From Valencia hispanica (Eukaryota; Chordata; Actinopteri; Cyprinodontiformes; Valenciidae): a stretch of 64,000 bases of DNA. Both the position numbers and the translations under genes were made by a program. Shown here one piece after another: positions 1 to 12,485 of this stretch; position 1 is the stretch's first letter; each line of letters starts with the position of its first letter. The notes under the pieces were generated by a model. That model was not told the DNA's origin. It ran no database searches and saw only the letters and a program-made list of their open reading frames with translations. The stretch is taken from positions 17,882,735 to 17,946,734 of the forward strand of contig OY747712.1 of the NCBI GenBank assembly GCA_963556495.2, given 5' to 3'.

Positions 1-504
1 GAACCCCTTTTTTTCTATCTTGTTCCAACCTCTGGTATTTGTTTCTTAAAATAAATAAGTTCATATTGCGTTCAAATGTAAAAGTTCTCCTTTTGTGACA
101 GTGCAGTTTTTTTATGAACGATTTTTTAATTAAACGTGTATGTAGAAACTGCTACATACATTTAACATCAGTGAAACATGAACTGGATTTTGCACTTATG
201 TGATGGAATATGTACAGAGACGCCATCATTAACAAGTACACCCCTATGACAACATAGTAACTTACAGTATTACTCTAAACATTGTTTCTGATTGATTGAT
301 TGATTTAGATTGTGCAATTTACAGCTAGACTGGTGTAAACATTGCTTATAAAAAGGCCTTGGTATAAATGTTTATGTTCATAAAGGTGATAGTTTCCACA
401 GGTGCTCTTAAGGTCCACAAGAGGTAATAATAAACTGAACATAAGTATCTGTATATGGTTGTTTTATTCACATTCATTCATTATATTGCAGTAATTACTC
501 CAGT
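1..504. other. AT-rich sequence, no gene seen
   Basis: No open frame of interest and no repeat that I can name. A short run of ATTG units lies near 289-305. It precedes the LINE fragment that starts near 505. Confidence 0.5.
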
Positions 505-1416
505 GAGAACCAAGGAGTGGAATGTGGATTTCCACAGGTGCAGACCCACCACACTGACACCGGTGAACATCCAGGGAGTGGACAGGGAGATGGTGGACTC
601 TTATAAGCACCTGGGTCATCTGAACAATAAGCTGGACTGGAGCCACAACACTAATGCTCTCTACAGGGAGGGTCCCACCTGCTGAGGAGACTGGGATTTT
701 TTGGAGTGCAGAGGGTCCTCCTAAAGCCCTCTTTTGGCTCAGTGGTGGAATCAACCATCTTCTATGGTGTAGTACGTTGGAGCAGCAGCTTACCTACAGC
801 TGAGAAGAAGCGGTTAGATAGGATCATCAGGAAGGCCAGCTCTGTGCTAGGATGCCCCCTTGACCTAGTCCAGGTGGTGGGAGATGGAAGAACTCTGGCG
901 AAAGTACATCACAGTAAGACCATGTGTCCCATCCCAAATATGAAGCTGTTGATGAACTGGAGAGCTCCTTTAGTGACAGACTGCTGCTTCCTCCCAGCAG
1001 TTGTAAGATCATCACAGCTCCCTACAAAACTCAATACGTCTTTACATTCCTGCTGTTATTTGCACGCTCTTCTCATTTCAAATAACATTTATGCTGTTCT
1101 TGCACATCTCTGTTGTTTACAGTACTTTTAGTAGTGCACTACTTTGTCACTTTTTGAAAATAGTCCGTTGTTTAATGCACAAATAAACATGCACATTTTT
1201 TAAATATTTCTAAATTATCCTGCTCATCTGCAGATTTCTTGAACCAAAGTATACTATTTTTGATAACTTCACAGTATTTTAGTGTTGTAATTTTACCCTT
1301 ACTGTACAGTATAGTGTTCTTAATTTAGTTTTTTTATATTTTCATCTTGGTGTGCCAATTTGCTGCCGTTAGGCCTGAATTTCCCCAGTGTGGAACAATA
1401 AAAGGAATTTCTATTT
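505..1416 (+). mobile_element. 5'-truncated, decayed L2/Rex-like non-LTR retrotransposon (LINE)
   Basis: Translation near 505-680 gives the segment after the reverse transcriptase core of fish LINEs, with YKHLGHLNNKLDW. After a frame break near 685-706 the protein resumes with FYGVVRWSSS and RKASSVLGCPLD, both typical of the C-terminal part of these ORF2 proteins. The later reading is corrupted. The 3' end carries the usual LINE tail motif, GAATTTCCCCAGTGTGGAAC followed by AATAAAAGG (about 1378-1406). I see the protein motifs and the tail. The clade (L2/Rex1 type) is from family knowledge. The copy is dead: truncated, frameshifted and without the catalytic RT core. Confidence 0.8.
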
Positions 1417-1660
1417 TAATTAAATTCAGTTTATTTATATAGCGCTGATTCACAACAGATGTCATCTCAAGGCACTTAACAAGAAGTCATTTCAATACAT
1501 TTATAAAAACATTCCAATCAGTTAAAAAGTTTCCTATTTAAGGAATCCCAGCAGATTGCGTCAGTCATTGGAGTGAGGTTGGGCCCCGTTGATGCAGACT
1601 TTCCAACCACAGCAATCCAAACATGTATTAACCAGATAATTGCATCCAAAGCTACATTAG
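1417..1660 (-). repeat. Antisense 3' tail of an L2-type LINE
   Basis: This block is nearly identical to 19789-19990, and a more diverged piece occurs at 23690-23750. Read on the minus strand it ends in ATAAATAAACTGAATTTAAT, the usual 3' end of a fish LINE. No coding part is left here. Confidence 0.75.
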
Positions 1661-1955
1661 TAAATTTCATTCAAGTTTATTTGCATTGCACATTGGAGCA
1701 ACAAGGCAGTTCAAAGTACTTTACATGATAAAACATAACACAATAAATAATCAAAAAAGGATATTGCACTGACAAAATAAACAAAAGCAGTGAAAAGCTG
1801 CAATCCAGAGAAGAACTAATGATGTTCCAGATATTGTTAAAAATTAGCTCTAAATAGATGGCTTGTAGCTTTGATTTAAAGGAACTCAGTGTTTCAGCAG
1901 TTTTCTGGAAGTTTGTTCCACATTACAGGAGAATAAAAACTAAATGCTGCTTCAC
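1661..1955 (-). repeat. Second antisense LINE 3' tail
   Basis: The segment starting CAAGTTTATTTGCATTGCAC and continuing with CAAAGTACTTTACATGATAA looks like the reverse complement of a LINE 3' UTR, which commonly ends with a TGTAAAGTACTTTG-like motif. It joins directly onto the RTE fragment to its right. Class assignment is by resemblance only. Confidence 0.5.
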
Positions 1956-2760
1956 CGTTTCACTTGTGTCCCTCTCCTTTACTCATATGTATTCTGTTTT
2001 TCTGCAACTAATCTTTATTCCTCTCTTTTCCAGTGCTTACCTCCACCTCTCTAGCTTTTCTTCTACTTGCACCCTGCTCTCACTGCAGATCACAATGTCA
2101 TCTGCAAACATCATGTCTAACCCCATCTGTCAGCCTGTCCATCACCAAAGTAAACACTTAGAACCGATCCTTGATGATGTCCCACCTCCACCTTGAACTC
2201 CTCTGTCATTCCGACAGCACACCTCACTACTGTCTCACAGCTCTCATACATGTCCACTCTAACATAGTTCTCTGCCACTCCAAACCGCCTCATGCAATAC
2301 CACAGCTCCATTCTCGGCACCCTGTCATACCTCTCTAAATTTACAAAGACACAATGCAGCTCCCTCTGACCTTCCCTTTACTTCAACAGCATCCTTAAAG
2401 CAAAAATTGCATCTGTTGTACTCTTTCTTGGCATGAAACTGTACTGCTGCTAACAAATGCTCACTTCTGACTGAAGCCTAGCTTCCACCACCCTTTCCCA
2501 CAGCTTCATTGTATGACTCATTAGCTTTATTCTTCTGTAGTTGCCACAATTCTGTACATTTCCCTTGTTCTTAAAAATAGGCACTAAAACACTTTTCCTC
2601 CAGTCATTGGGCATCTTCTCACACCTCTCCTCTGCACTTCCATACTTCCACAGGTTTGTCATCAGGACCAACTGTCTTTTCCCTTTTCATCCTCTTCAAA
2701 GCTTTCCTCACTTTACCTTTACTGATTTCAGCTACTTCCTGATCCACAACAGTCACCTCT
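1956..2760 (-). mobile_element. RTE-type LINE reverse transcriptase fragment, antisense, degenerate
   Basis: On the minus strand 2671-2450 reads through WRKSVLVPIFKNKGNVQ and CGNYRRIKLMSHTMKLWERV, the palm entry of RTE-clade reverse transcriptases. The next part (2320-2117) reads ELWYCMRRFGVAENYVRV and VEVGHHQGSVLS. The order is right for one ORF, but the two blocks lie in separate frames with stops between them. The catalytic YADD/FADD box is not in an intact frame. Dead copy with no sign of a promoter. Confidence 0.8.
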
Positions 2761-2791
2761 TCTATACTTATATGTATATAAGTCTGTATAT

Positions 2792-3175
2792 AACAGTGCT
2801 ACCAACTGCACAGTGGCGCAGTTGGTAGCACTGTTGCCTTGCAGCAAGAAGGTCCTGGGTTCAAAACCCAGCCTGGGGTCTTTCTGCATGGAGTTTGCAT
2901 GTTCTCCCTGTGCATGCGTGGGTTCTCTCCGGGCACTCCGGCTTCCTCCCACAGTCCAAAAACATGGTAGGTGAATTGGTTTCTCTAAAATTGGTCTTAG
3001 GTATGAGTGTGTGCGTGTATGGTTGTTTGTCCTGTATGTCTCTGTGTTGCCCTGCGATGGACTGGCGAACTGTCCAGGGTGTACCCCGCCTCTCGCCCCT
3101 TGACCGCTGGAGATAGGCACCAGCCCCCCCGCAACCCTACATTAGGATGGACGGGTATAGAAAATGGATGGATGG
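2792..3175 (+). repeat. SINE-like repeat with tRNA-derived head
   Basis: The head has an A-box-like TGGCGCAGTTGG (2814-2825) and a B-box-like GGGTTCAAAACC (about 2857-2868), as in a tRNA-derived pol III promoter. It is followed by the very common fish repeat body (GGAGTTTGCATGTTCTCCC, then GGCTTCCTCCCACAGTCC) and a GATGGATGGAT tail that runs into a TA microsatellite. An 18-bp perfect inverted repeat (2792-2809 and 2818-2835) folds the head back on itself. It is not a functional tRNA gene: no cloverleaf can be drawn. A related antisense piece lies at 29180-29290. Confidence 0.7.
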
Positions 3176-3260
3176 ATATATGTATGTATATATATATATA
3201 TGTATGTATACATATATGTATGTATGTATATATGTATGTATATATATATATTTGTATATA

Positions 3261-3291
<31 letters not shown>

Positions 3292-3304
3292 GTATATATA
3301 TACA

Positions 3305-3384
<80 letters not shown>

Positions 3385-3405
3385 TATCATATATGTGTAT
3401 ATATC
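3172..3405. repeat. Long (TA)n microsatellite with TATG interruptions
   Basis: About 230 bp of almost pure alternating T and A with TATG/CATA interruptions. All long open frames over it, on both strands, encode only Y/I/M/V repeats and are artefacts. It probably arose from the tail of the upstream SINE-like repeat. Confidence 0.95.
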
Positions 3406-5199
3406 ACTGATGTTCATATATAAGACAGAGTGAGCCCACGGAGTGTTTTTCATAAAGATGAACATCCTCTGCATCAGATGAGGTCAATCTAATTTCACTT
3501 CAAGTCAATCTCCTGGTGAGAGCTACAGTCCCTCAGAATCAAGCAACACAAGGAAAAAAAGGAAAGAAATTAGATAACTTTTTTTGGGGGGGGGGGGTGA
3601 ATGCCTCAGAATCTGAGTGTGCATAATGTATCAAAATCTAGAACGAGTCCTGCTTAATCAAGCAGATTTCCCTCAAGCGGCGTTTTGAAGGTGGTTAAAT
3701 GGCCAACATCCTTTGAAGTAGGATTAGACTCATTTGGACAAGTGAAAGTGGAAAAGAAGACCTGCGTTCAGAGTTGCTTTAACCAATGAGAGCTCTTTTT
3801 AAAACATTACCCCATGCAGGTTCTAACACAAACTGAGGTCACATATTATTCCTGTGTTCGTGCACGTCCTGTTTTAGGGGGCACACAATGGTTATGTTGT
3901 TCCAAAGCAGATTATAAAACAATTCCCATTTCTAAGCCAGGAAACCCAGCTGCATCACGGTGCCAGAAAAACGCTGCATCATGCTATTCTTTTCCATTTT
4001 AAAGCTGAGCTCTTACAAAGGTTTACACTATAAAACAAATTTTATTTTGCGCAAGGTTGGAAAAAAGGTACATTTTTATTCCTCTCATTTGGACTAAATT
4101 AATTTTATAGCTTTAAGACTTTTAGATGGATTCACATGGTTCGTTATTATTACATGTGGCTTATTTCACAATATGCTGCATTTAAAAACCATTAAAAGAC
4201 CCCAGGGTGCTCTGAATAATTTCTCTTTATGTGCAAAGTATCAAGGACACCACATGGGAGATAGCTGTTAACAATGGGCCTGAAAATCCAAATGACAACT
4301 GTAAAAAACACAAATGGGCAGAATAATAACAGAGGAATCCATACATTTTTCTTGAGTCGCCTCTCAGAAAGCGGTTTCCAAGGCTTACAGTAAGGAAATG
4401 GAAAGGAAATAATTTATTTTTCAATGTTACAATGATGCTGCTTTTTTCCACTGGGACTGAGAGCTTGGAAGAGGAGAAGAATAAAACCCCTTGTGGTTTA
4501 CCTAGCTTTTGAGTGGTGACAAGAGTGAAGGAGAGACAGGTAGTGGGCAACCTTTGCTCTGAATGCACAACAAGCCATGCAACAGAGACGGCAGGGGCAT
4601 GTTTTCAGTTAAAACCGCCACAGGTCAGCACTCCAATTTGAGGCTTTTGTCAAATAAGGTTTAACAGATTCCATTTTCTAAAGTAAACATGTATTGACTT
4701 TTTTTCCTCTAAAGGGTATGCAATTCATTCAGAGCAAGTTGGGTTTGTGGAAAAACTTCACCGTTCCACTTGTGTCTCTCTTTGATTGTGAAAGACAGAA
4801 ATAGAAAAGTTGTTCGAGGAGACATAGAGCTGTGAGATGGGGGGGGGGAATCACTTGAGGCATAGCAATTAAGCGGCCAAGATTATCGAAACCAAGTAAG
4901 ACAATTGGGTCGCATTGAAGACTCCTGCTGGTCCTTTTGAGCTGTGACTTCATGAGGTGATTGGAAACAGTACTCGCAGGAAACAAGAGAAGTGAACACA
5001 GACAAAAACATGCACAACTTAATTTCATATGCAGGTAATAAAGGAGGTAACAACTTTCACCTTCCACTTCCACTATTAGGTAGACCTGTTCAATTGCTTG
5101 TTCACGCAAACATCAGTTGACAGCAACTTAATGTATTAAGGCATCTAGACAGAAAAGACCACAAGCTGAAGTTCAAACCGAGCATCATAATGAGAAAGA
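3406..5199. other. No gene or clear repeat seen
   Basis: Unassigned AT-rich sequence with short chance open frames only. A run of 12 G occurs at 3586-3597 and another G run near 4840-4848. Confidence 0.5.
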
Positions 5200-5460
5200 A
5201 AGACGATGCAAATTACTTTGAATGGGGTCTGGTTGTTGATGCAGGATGAGGTCTGAGCATTTCAGAAATTGTTGTTCAACTTAAATCTTAACACAGCCAT
5301 CTTTCCGGTTTACAAAGAATGGTCTGATAATTATGAGCACAGAAAATCAAAGCTGCAGTTTGCATAGGTTCACCAAAACTGAACAATAACAAACTAGAGA
5401 AACATGTCCTGCGCCAATAACTCTCGAATTCAGTGGCATGATGTACTGCAGTCATGTTCA
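5200..5460 (+). mobile_element. Tc1-like DNA transposon relic
   Basis: The strings CCATCTTTCCGGTTTACAAA and AAGCTGCAGTTTGCATAGGT are typical of the middle of a common fish Tc1-like transposase gene, but the frame is broken. Assignment is by resemblance to the family. Only part of the gene is left, with no terminal repeats that I can see. Confidence 0.5.
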
Positions 5461-8311
5461 ATAAATTAGAATACTTAGGAAAAACCTATCATAACCTATC
5501 GCACCATATAGATCGCATCATATAGATTACACACAGACTGATGTTTTCAAGCCTTTATTTCTGTTATTTATGATGATTGTGCGCTAACAGCTAATGAAAA
5601 CATTTAAAATTAGGGTTAATCAGACAAATAAGAAAAAACAGTTTGAGTATTTTTATTTAAATGTAAATAAATATTGATACTTATTTTAATTAATTTTACT
5701 GTCTTTTGACGGAGTTCTGTCTTATTCTCATCAGAAACAGACTTCTTAGTTGAACAGAAATAATTGAAAACCTACTTCTGTTTGTGGTATGAATATTCTT
5801 GGCCTTAAGTGTTGGTCCTCTTCATCTTTGGTGTATACTTTCAAGACATGGATTTCAAAGTACACTAAAACCAATAACGTTACTGCATATTTACAAGATG
5901 GTTCATGGAATTTTGACAAACTTAAGCTTAATTTGGTGATATAAAGACCTAATTAAACAAAAATTGACCTAATATAACTAATCAATACACAGAATAAAAA
6001 CACTGATCATTTCCACATAAATGTCTCCTGTACAAAACAGCATTTTGATTTGTTTTTGTTTTTTTACCTGCATAGAGTTTTGAGTCACTTTATGCTTTAT
6101 ATTTTGTAAATTCACTGATGTTAAAGTTCATGGTTGCCTCTTTGCTCAGAGAAACCCTCCACTGATTTTCAAGTCCCGTATTTCAAGTTCATCTCCATTC
6201 AAGCACTTGCAAATCAGGATGTTCACAAACCTCTGAATAGTTTAATATGACAGCAATAGACAGAAAGTAGAGATCAAAGACTTTCAAAAGAAACCGTAAA
6301 GGTTTCAGCCTTCATTTAATGCAATAATAGATAAATAGCAATACAGAAACAGGAAAGCGCTTATAACTAAAACTGTATTCACCCTGAAACTCCCTCATCC
6401 TCAAATGCATTTGATGATGTCAAATTTAACAGATGCAGGACTTTACTTTTGGGGAAAGTACATCTCAGTGTCATCTATTCCGGTGTTAATGAGAAGGAAC
6501 AGGAAAGAAAAACCTCATCTGATCCACCGCTACTCCTGCTGCTGGAGAGGAGGACCTCAAGGATGGTGAAACAATCACTCGGTTCACACCTAATCTGAGC
6601 CGAAGCGTGCCAACATGGATAGACCATGATGAAAAAAGCCAGTGACCTCATTTAGAGAAAGTTTTCAGCGATGTCTTCATCCTGCCTCAGAGTAAGAGCT
6701 GCTTATAGTCAGTAGAGGTGTTCGGAAGCCTTTTATGCTTCGTAAACAACCATTAAAGAAAGATGGGCAGTGCTGCAAGACTTCGGCTGAACCAGCTCCA
6801 GGAACAGTCAGGCCTGGGAGTGTAGCTTAACACATTGTGCTGACGCAACATCCAGTCTTGGCTCCAACTACGCAACCTCTCTTATTTTCTTAAGTGGCAG
6901 TGTCTTATTTAGTACCGCAGCTCCTAAACAGCATTGTCTGTGGGAGCTGAGTCTGTCTGGTCCTGTAAATCACTCCCAGGCAAGATCATATGAGAAATCC
7001 GTCAGACTGTCTATCCATCTATGCTCATCACAGTTCTAAAAAAATGTTGGTGTAGTTCTTAAATATTTCAAAGAATAGAAAATTTAGTAAATAAACAGAT
7101 GAATAGAAAGATTTAACTTTATATAACTATTCGCCTATAGATGATCAGTTGAAATTAAAATATTTGACCTATACCATGTTTACAAGTTTAAAGACATGTT
7201 ACAGTAAGGAAAGCTGTTTTTGCTTGATGGAAAATAACGTCAACCTATTTTCGTGCCTTGATGGCAACTGAATCACATATGACATGTTGATTGTGAGGGA
7301 GCACATTTTAAAAGCCAATGGTAATGGTGCATCATTCGTCTTTCACAAGGTTTTGTTTTTGTGTGTCACAATCTATTGCTGTGAATTAGAGCTGCAAGCA
7401 GCCTTGAACTGCCCTCTCGTTTTGGCAGCTTTCCAGCTCCCTAGCATTCAACCATGAGTTTCTACCACCGCCACCACACTGTAAAAACTTCCTGGCTCAC
7501 CATGTGTGTAGCTTGTGGGTGGTGCTGATGACAAGCCTTGAAAATTACATTCAATCACATTTAGTCAAGACCCAATTATGAAGAAGCAAAACATTGGGGA
7601 AGTATTCAGCTGCAGGGGCCTTTGTCTCTTTTTGATTATTCTTACGGCAGCAAAACGATGCCAGCTTAAAATGAAACTAAAAGAAATATTGGTTCTGAAA
7701 ATAAAAATTGCCATTGAAAAATCTGTTTGAATTGGCAAAATACAACTGTACCTGAAAATATTAACATTGATTCTGAAATAAATGGAGTGAAAAATATATT
7801 GAAAGTGAAACAAAAGTTAAAAGTGAAAAAGCTTTAATGAAACTTAAAAACAGACTATACATCAAAACAAATAACTCACAATCTGAGTTTTCACACTTTT
7901 TTTTTTAAACAATGCATTTTTTTACAATGCCACCATTTTTTCAGTGCTCCTGCTTTTAAGCTTCATTCCTCTGTCACTGTTCTGGCGCCTGTGCACTCGC
8001 GTGAGGGGCGGGGCTTCAGAGCCGCATGTCAGCTTTCAACTGTGAGTGAGCAGGCTATTTTAGGACTAGTTTTCTTACCAGTCCTACTCCACCCACATTC
8101 CCTGTTAGAAAAATAAGGAGGTGTTGCCTGGCAGGTCGAGTGACAATATTTAACGAACAAGCAATTAACACTAAATAATTATCTAGAATACAAAAAGCTG
8201 TGCTAAAGATTGTAACTAAATGGTATGCTAAGAACAAAAACAAAACAAAAAAAAAACTGTTAAACAGTGTCAACACACGCATGCTATTCCAACTCGCTAC
8301 AGAGGCGTGGC
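5461..8311. other. No gene seen
   Basis: Unassigned. A locally GC-richer patch lies at 7980-8050 (CGTGAGGGGCGGGGCTTC). Nothing resembles a coding exon with splice sites. Confidence 0.45.
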
Positions 8312-8711
8312 TGTCATGTTCTTTTATAATTAAGGACCCAAAAGCAGAGAAATAATGAATGAAGATTTAATTAAACAAAGGAACAGGGAACTTACAAAAC
8401 TCAGGTACACCAGAAAATGCAGAGACTGGGAACCAAGAACCACTAACGGAATCTTTGACGAGGAACCAGTAAGTAATGAGTGAATGAGAACTTTTTAAAA
8501 ACTGAGGAGGGAGTGAGGAAATGGCAGAGAAACTTGAACACCAATTAGTGGGAAGCAGTTGCAGGTGAGAGGGAGAGAACAGGTGGAAGCAATTAGCAGC
8601 TGGGGCATAAGAGAAACTTGAAGCAATACTGAACATAAGAGATGAGGGGAAACATAACAGAAACAATAAACTTTGACTCAAAGATTACACAAACAACTAA
8701 GAACTATGACA
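8312..8711 (-). mobile_element. Solo LTR, antisense, internally shortened relative of the LTR at 20193-20782
   Basis: It begins TGTCATG and ends ATGACA, so it has TG...CA ends and a short terminal inverted repeat. Read on the minus strand it shares with 20193-20782 the motifs CTTCCACCTG, CTCTCTCCCTC, CCCACTAATTG and, near the 3' end, TTTGGGTCCT. Flanks are GTGGC on the left and GTGAC on the right, a 4 of 5 match to a target duplication. The open frames inside it are artefacts. No internal region is attached. Confidence 0.7.
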
Positions 8712-8934
8712 GTGACTAAGACTCAGCAACTTTTATACCCCACAGCAGCTGTGCAGCTGACATTACACGTACTGGTCAAGTCACATCACAGGTGTCACAG
8801 GCATGGTCTCACAGACACGCCCCGTGGGTTTGGGTATAAAACTATCAGACATACCAGCCTCGTGGCGAGTTTGGAGTTGATTGTGTTTTTTAAGGTTACC
8901 ATTATCATCACATTAGCACTTAGTTAGCATAGCT

Positions 8935-9350
8935 AACATACTGTTTTGAACATTAGTCTATGCTAGCTTTACCACTCAGAGACCGGACCCATTATGTCTC
9001 AATTCAATTCAAAAATACTTTATTGATCCTAGAGGGAAATTAAGTGTTGGTATAGCTCAAATAATTAATTATTTAAGGAGTTGTTGTAGATGATGATGGC
9101 TGTGGGCAGGAAAGATTTCCTGTAGCGGGTTTACAAGTTTTAAACTTGTTCCTCTGCAGCAGCGCTGGCCTCGGGAAGCGCTGACTCTGCGCCCTGAACC
9201 AGCGGCTCGAATTAATTCGGCTCGGGCCGCTGGACTCCATAAAGCCTCCCTCTACTCCTCTATCTCCGGTGACAGATGGAGACAGGAGGAGTCCAGTCTC
9301 GGAGTGGTAATGCTAACATAGGCTAACATTCAAAACAGATGAACGTCGAT
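8935..9350. repeat. Inverted-repeat element enclosing an antisense LINE tail
   Basis: The left arm (about 8940-8992, containing GTTTTGAACATTAGTCTATG) pairs with the right arm (about 9289-9345, containing CATAGGCTAACATTCAAAAC). The match goes on through TACCACTC and GAGACCGGA/GAGACTGGA type bases. Between the arms, at 9002-9130, is an antisense LINE 3' end (AATACTTTATTGATCC). The arms look like the fold-back of a non-autonomous DNA element. Family unknown. Confidence 0.5.
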
Positions 9351-9683
9351 CAGATCAATCAGTTGCAAAACTGCCAACGTCGCTTCAGTCACTGTCCATG
9401 TTTCAGTGTCAGATTAAGCGAGCTGTCACTGTCTTCCTGAACACACACCTACGTTCACCCCTCCGCTCATCCCCCATACTTGGCCATACCCCTCCGTTCT
9501 TCCTGGCACTGCCCACTTTGTAAAATTTTTCAGATGTTGTCTGGGGGTGGGGTTATGATTTTTCATGGGGTTCAGTTACACTTAGACAACAAAACAAACA
9601 AATAAATCCTTAACACATATCTTCTAACGCATACACCCACACACTCCTAACACACTACAGCAAACACCTCCAGTCAAACCACT

Positions 9684-9706
9684 ACACACACACACACACA
9701 CACACA
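9684..9706. repeat. (CA)n microsatellite
   Basis: Eleven or so uninterrupted CA units. Confidence 0.95.
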
Positions 9707-12299
9707 GAGCTCTCGACAGTTGTTCTGATTGAAAAGCTTTAAATGTCCTCCATATATGGTACATATTGTGGTGCACTACTTCCTACTTTTATTTCATGTT
9801 TAAACAATCATAGGCTTCTCCACCCAGTACAAAAGGTGAGGATTGCCATTTAGACAATTAAGTAGTTTTTAAATAGTTCACTTTGGATTTTGTTCCTTAT
9901 GGACTAACTTGCTAACTAATCTGCAATTACAAAATTAAGCCAAGAAATCTATGAATTGCAATTAAAATGCTTTTCACCTCTGAACAGAGCCTGTCTTGAA
10001 CAAAATAACAGACAAATTTTCAAGAATCACATGAAGAGAAAATGTATAAAAATAAAATGGTGCATGGGATCCAAAACAGCTGACATCCTGTAAGGCTTTG
10101 GGAATACATCCAAGAGACTATTTGGTTGATGGAGTTCTACTTGTGTACCAGTTTTAATGTTTACTGTAGAACTGCTCCTAAGGCTGCAGTTTATGGCGCA
10201 CGCTTCAGATATTTTGTTAAATCCATTTTTAGTTTCTTTTCAGAAAATCTGCTTCAATTTGCTGCAAGCTTCCCAGATTTTTGGGCCCGTTTAGTTTCAC
10301 AAAATGTCAAGTCCATCAGGTTAGGAATAATAAATAAATTTCAAAAGGCTGTATCTGGTGTTCGGGCCTAATTAAAACCATACTGATGCGAGATGGGAAA
10401 ACTTGATTGCTAAAAGAGAAATTAAATTTTCTAATATGGATGTCATTATGCAGAAATTTCCTTTATTTTACAACTCTGCATAAAAGATAAAAGATAATTT
10501 TGCTGATTGCAGCACATAAGGTGTGGCTCCACTAATTAAGGCCTTCTCTTTTCCCGCACCGTGTATGAATTGTCTTCTGCATTTATTTTTTATTACTCAT
10601 GCATCCGTTAAATAAAATAAGCAGCCTTGTTCACATAGAATTAATGGATTTGGACATATAAAAGAAACAGTAACCATAGAAAGAAGCTCACCTGCTGTTG
10701 AAGAAAGTACATTAGGAGCGACACAAAACAGCTGCTAATTAATAATTCAACCAAAAAACATTTTGATGTTTTGTTGACAAGGTTCATAGAAGAACTCATT
10801 TAAGATTTCTTTGCACAGTTGGCATCCTGTTAGAGCTACTGGGCTGGTTGACTAATTATTCATTTGATCGACTTAAAAATGTAAAAGCAATTGCATAAAA
10901 AAAATAATAATTTAAACTGCAAAGTTTTGAACATTGGATGCTTCCGTTTCTTTTACACACTTGTAAGCTTTAAGTCTTTGGTGAAGTCTCACAAAGGGGG
11001 GATTTTCCTGTGGTGTCTTTCACAAACGTATAACTAGTAGGTCTATCAGAACTGTTTTGCTAAAGAATGCGACAGGAAACTTCGTTCTGTTATTACTCAT
11101 CAGAAACAGTTCAAATCTTTGCTGGTTCAGAGTGAAAACTACTGTTTATTCATATGTTAAATTAACTGACCCTAATTAGCATTTCCTGTGTGAAACCACC
11201 AACAGAAGCTTTCAGTCTGTCTTGACAGCTCGGCAAGCAAAAATGACTGCATCCAGCTAACCACTCAGAGGGTCAAATCAGTTTGCTTGAGGTGTCTTTG
11301 CAAAGGGAAGGATCTTGGTTGTACAACTTTGTTAAATTATGCAGTTTTTTAGTCCATTTTTTTAGCCTTCCGGGGATGAAAGTGGGTGAAAAGTGATGCT
11401 GGGCTGCTGAAAGGTATGGCCAGTAGGTGGCCCTCAAGATCTTAGACATGCTGTTTTCAGAGAATAACTGCAGCTGCAGAAACAAATCTGACTTCCGTTT
11501 TTACGTTTCATTAAGAAAAATTCTTTACATCTCAGCCTGAATTGGTCAAATAAAACTTTAGGTCTAAAAGACATTGTACATCTCCAAAAATAAACATCCT
11601 TCTCCTGCTAGTAAATGCTCTCCAGATGTGATTAATGCAACAGCACCCCCTATTGTACATCCTCCAGAGTCCTGCAGCACATCCAGCCTCGCAGCATCTG
11701 AGTGCTCACTGCCACTCTATTACATTATTGTCTCTCAATCATCTTGTGTTTGCATCAAAAGCTTTACTCTTATTAACCATCATATTCCCTCAGATCCAGA
11801 TTTCTGACAGAGTCCTAGACCTCATGGCATAGAAAAATATCCCTCATTTTCCACCTCCTGTAAATCCTAATATCTGTGAGAAAGGAACCGTTTCTGAATT
11901 CTGAGGACTTGCCAGATGTGTTTACATGTTCATTATTAGTAATGAAACTGATTAGATTTAAATTTGTGTCTCAATGGTGCCAAACAGGTTAGGAAAAGTT
12001 ACAAAATTCATCTGTATAAATGGCAAAAAAAAAAATGTTGTCCCAACTGGAAAGAGCTTAAAGCTTACATCTCCTCTCCCCCAAAAGGAGATAATCTTCC
12101 AATTGTCTTTTAATCTTTACACATTTTATATGCAACTGAAGACATTTACCAAACACTCATGTCATTGAGCTGCACCTGTGCAGCCAGGCTGCTCCGCCCC
12201 CGGTTTGATGGAGAGCTCCTCAGCTCAGCCAGGACCTCTGGCCGAACTCTCCAGAACAGTGGAGAAAACATGCAGGAAGCAGACACAAAAACAAACACC
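9707..12299. other. No gene seen
   Basis: Unassigned AT-rich DNA. The open frames here are short, have no family resemblance and no convincing splice context. A GC-richer patch at 12170-12250 could be regulatory, but nothing proves it. Confidence 0.45.
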
Positions 12300-12344
12300 T
12301 CAGACTCCTAACAAACATGCTTGTTCTCAAGGTTTCTTTTTTTT

Positions 12345-12485
12345 TTAATATTGACCTTCGCCAGGAGGTAGCCTATGTTTTTTTTTCGTGTTCGTCTGTC
12401 TGCAAGATAACTCAAAAAGTTATGGGTGGATTTTGAGGAAATTTTTATGAAATGTCTGCATTGGGACCAGGAACAACTTTTTACA
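12345..12485 (+). repeat. Dispersed repeat fragment shared with Harbinger-type arms
   Basis: The string CGCCAGGAGGTAGCC followed by TCTGTCTGCAAG and TGGATTTTGAGGAAAT has the same order of motifs as the arm of the Harbinger-type element at 24680-24790 (GGAGCTCATG, TCTGTCTGTC, GATTTGGAATAAA). It is probably a relic of a related transposon or shared repeat module. Confidence 0.4.

Noticed and set aside
2810..2880. Possible tRNA gene
   Set aside because: A- and B-box-like motifs are present, but no cloverleaf can be drawn and the sequence continues as a dispersed SINE-like repeat.
2997..3474. Many overlapping open frames on both strands, up to 138 codons
   Set aside because: They run through the TA microsatellite and encode only Y/I/M/V/H repeats.
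8367..8681. 104-codon minus-strand frame with Ser/Pro/Phe-rich sequence
   Set aside because: It is the interior of an LTR related to 20193-20782. Codon pattern and composition do not suggest a protein.
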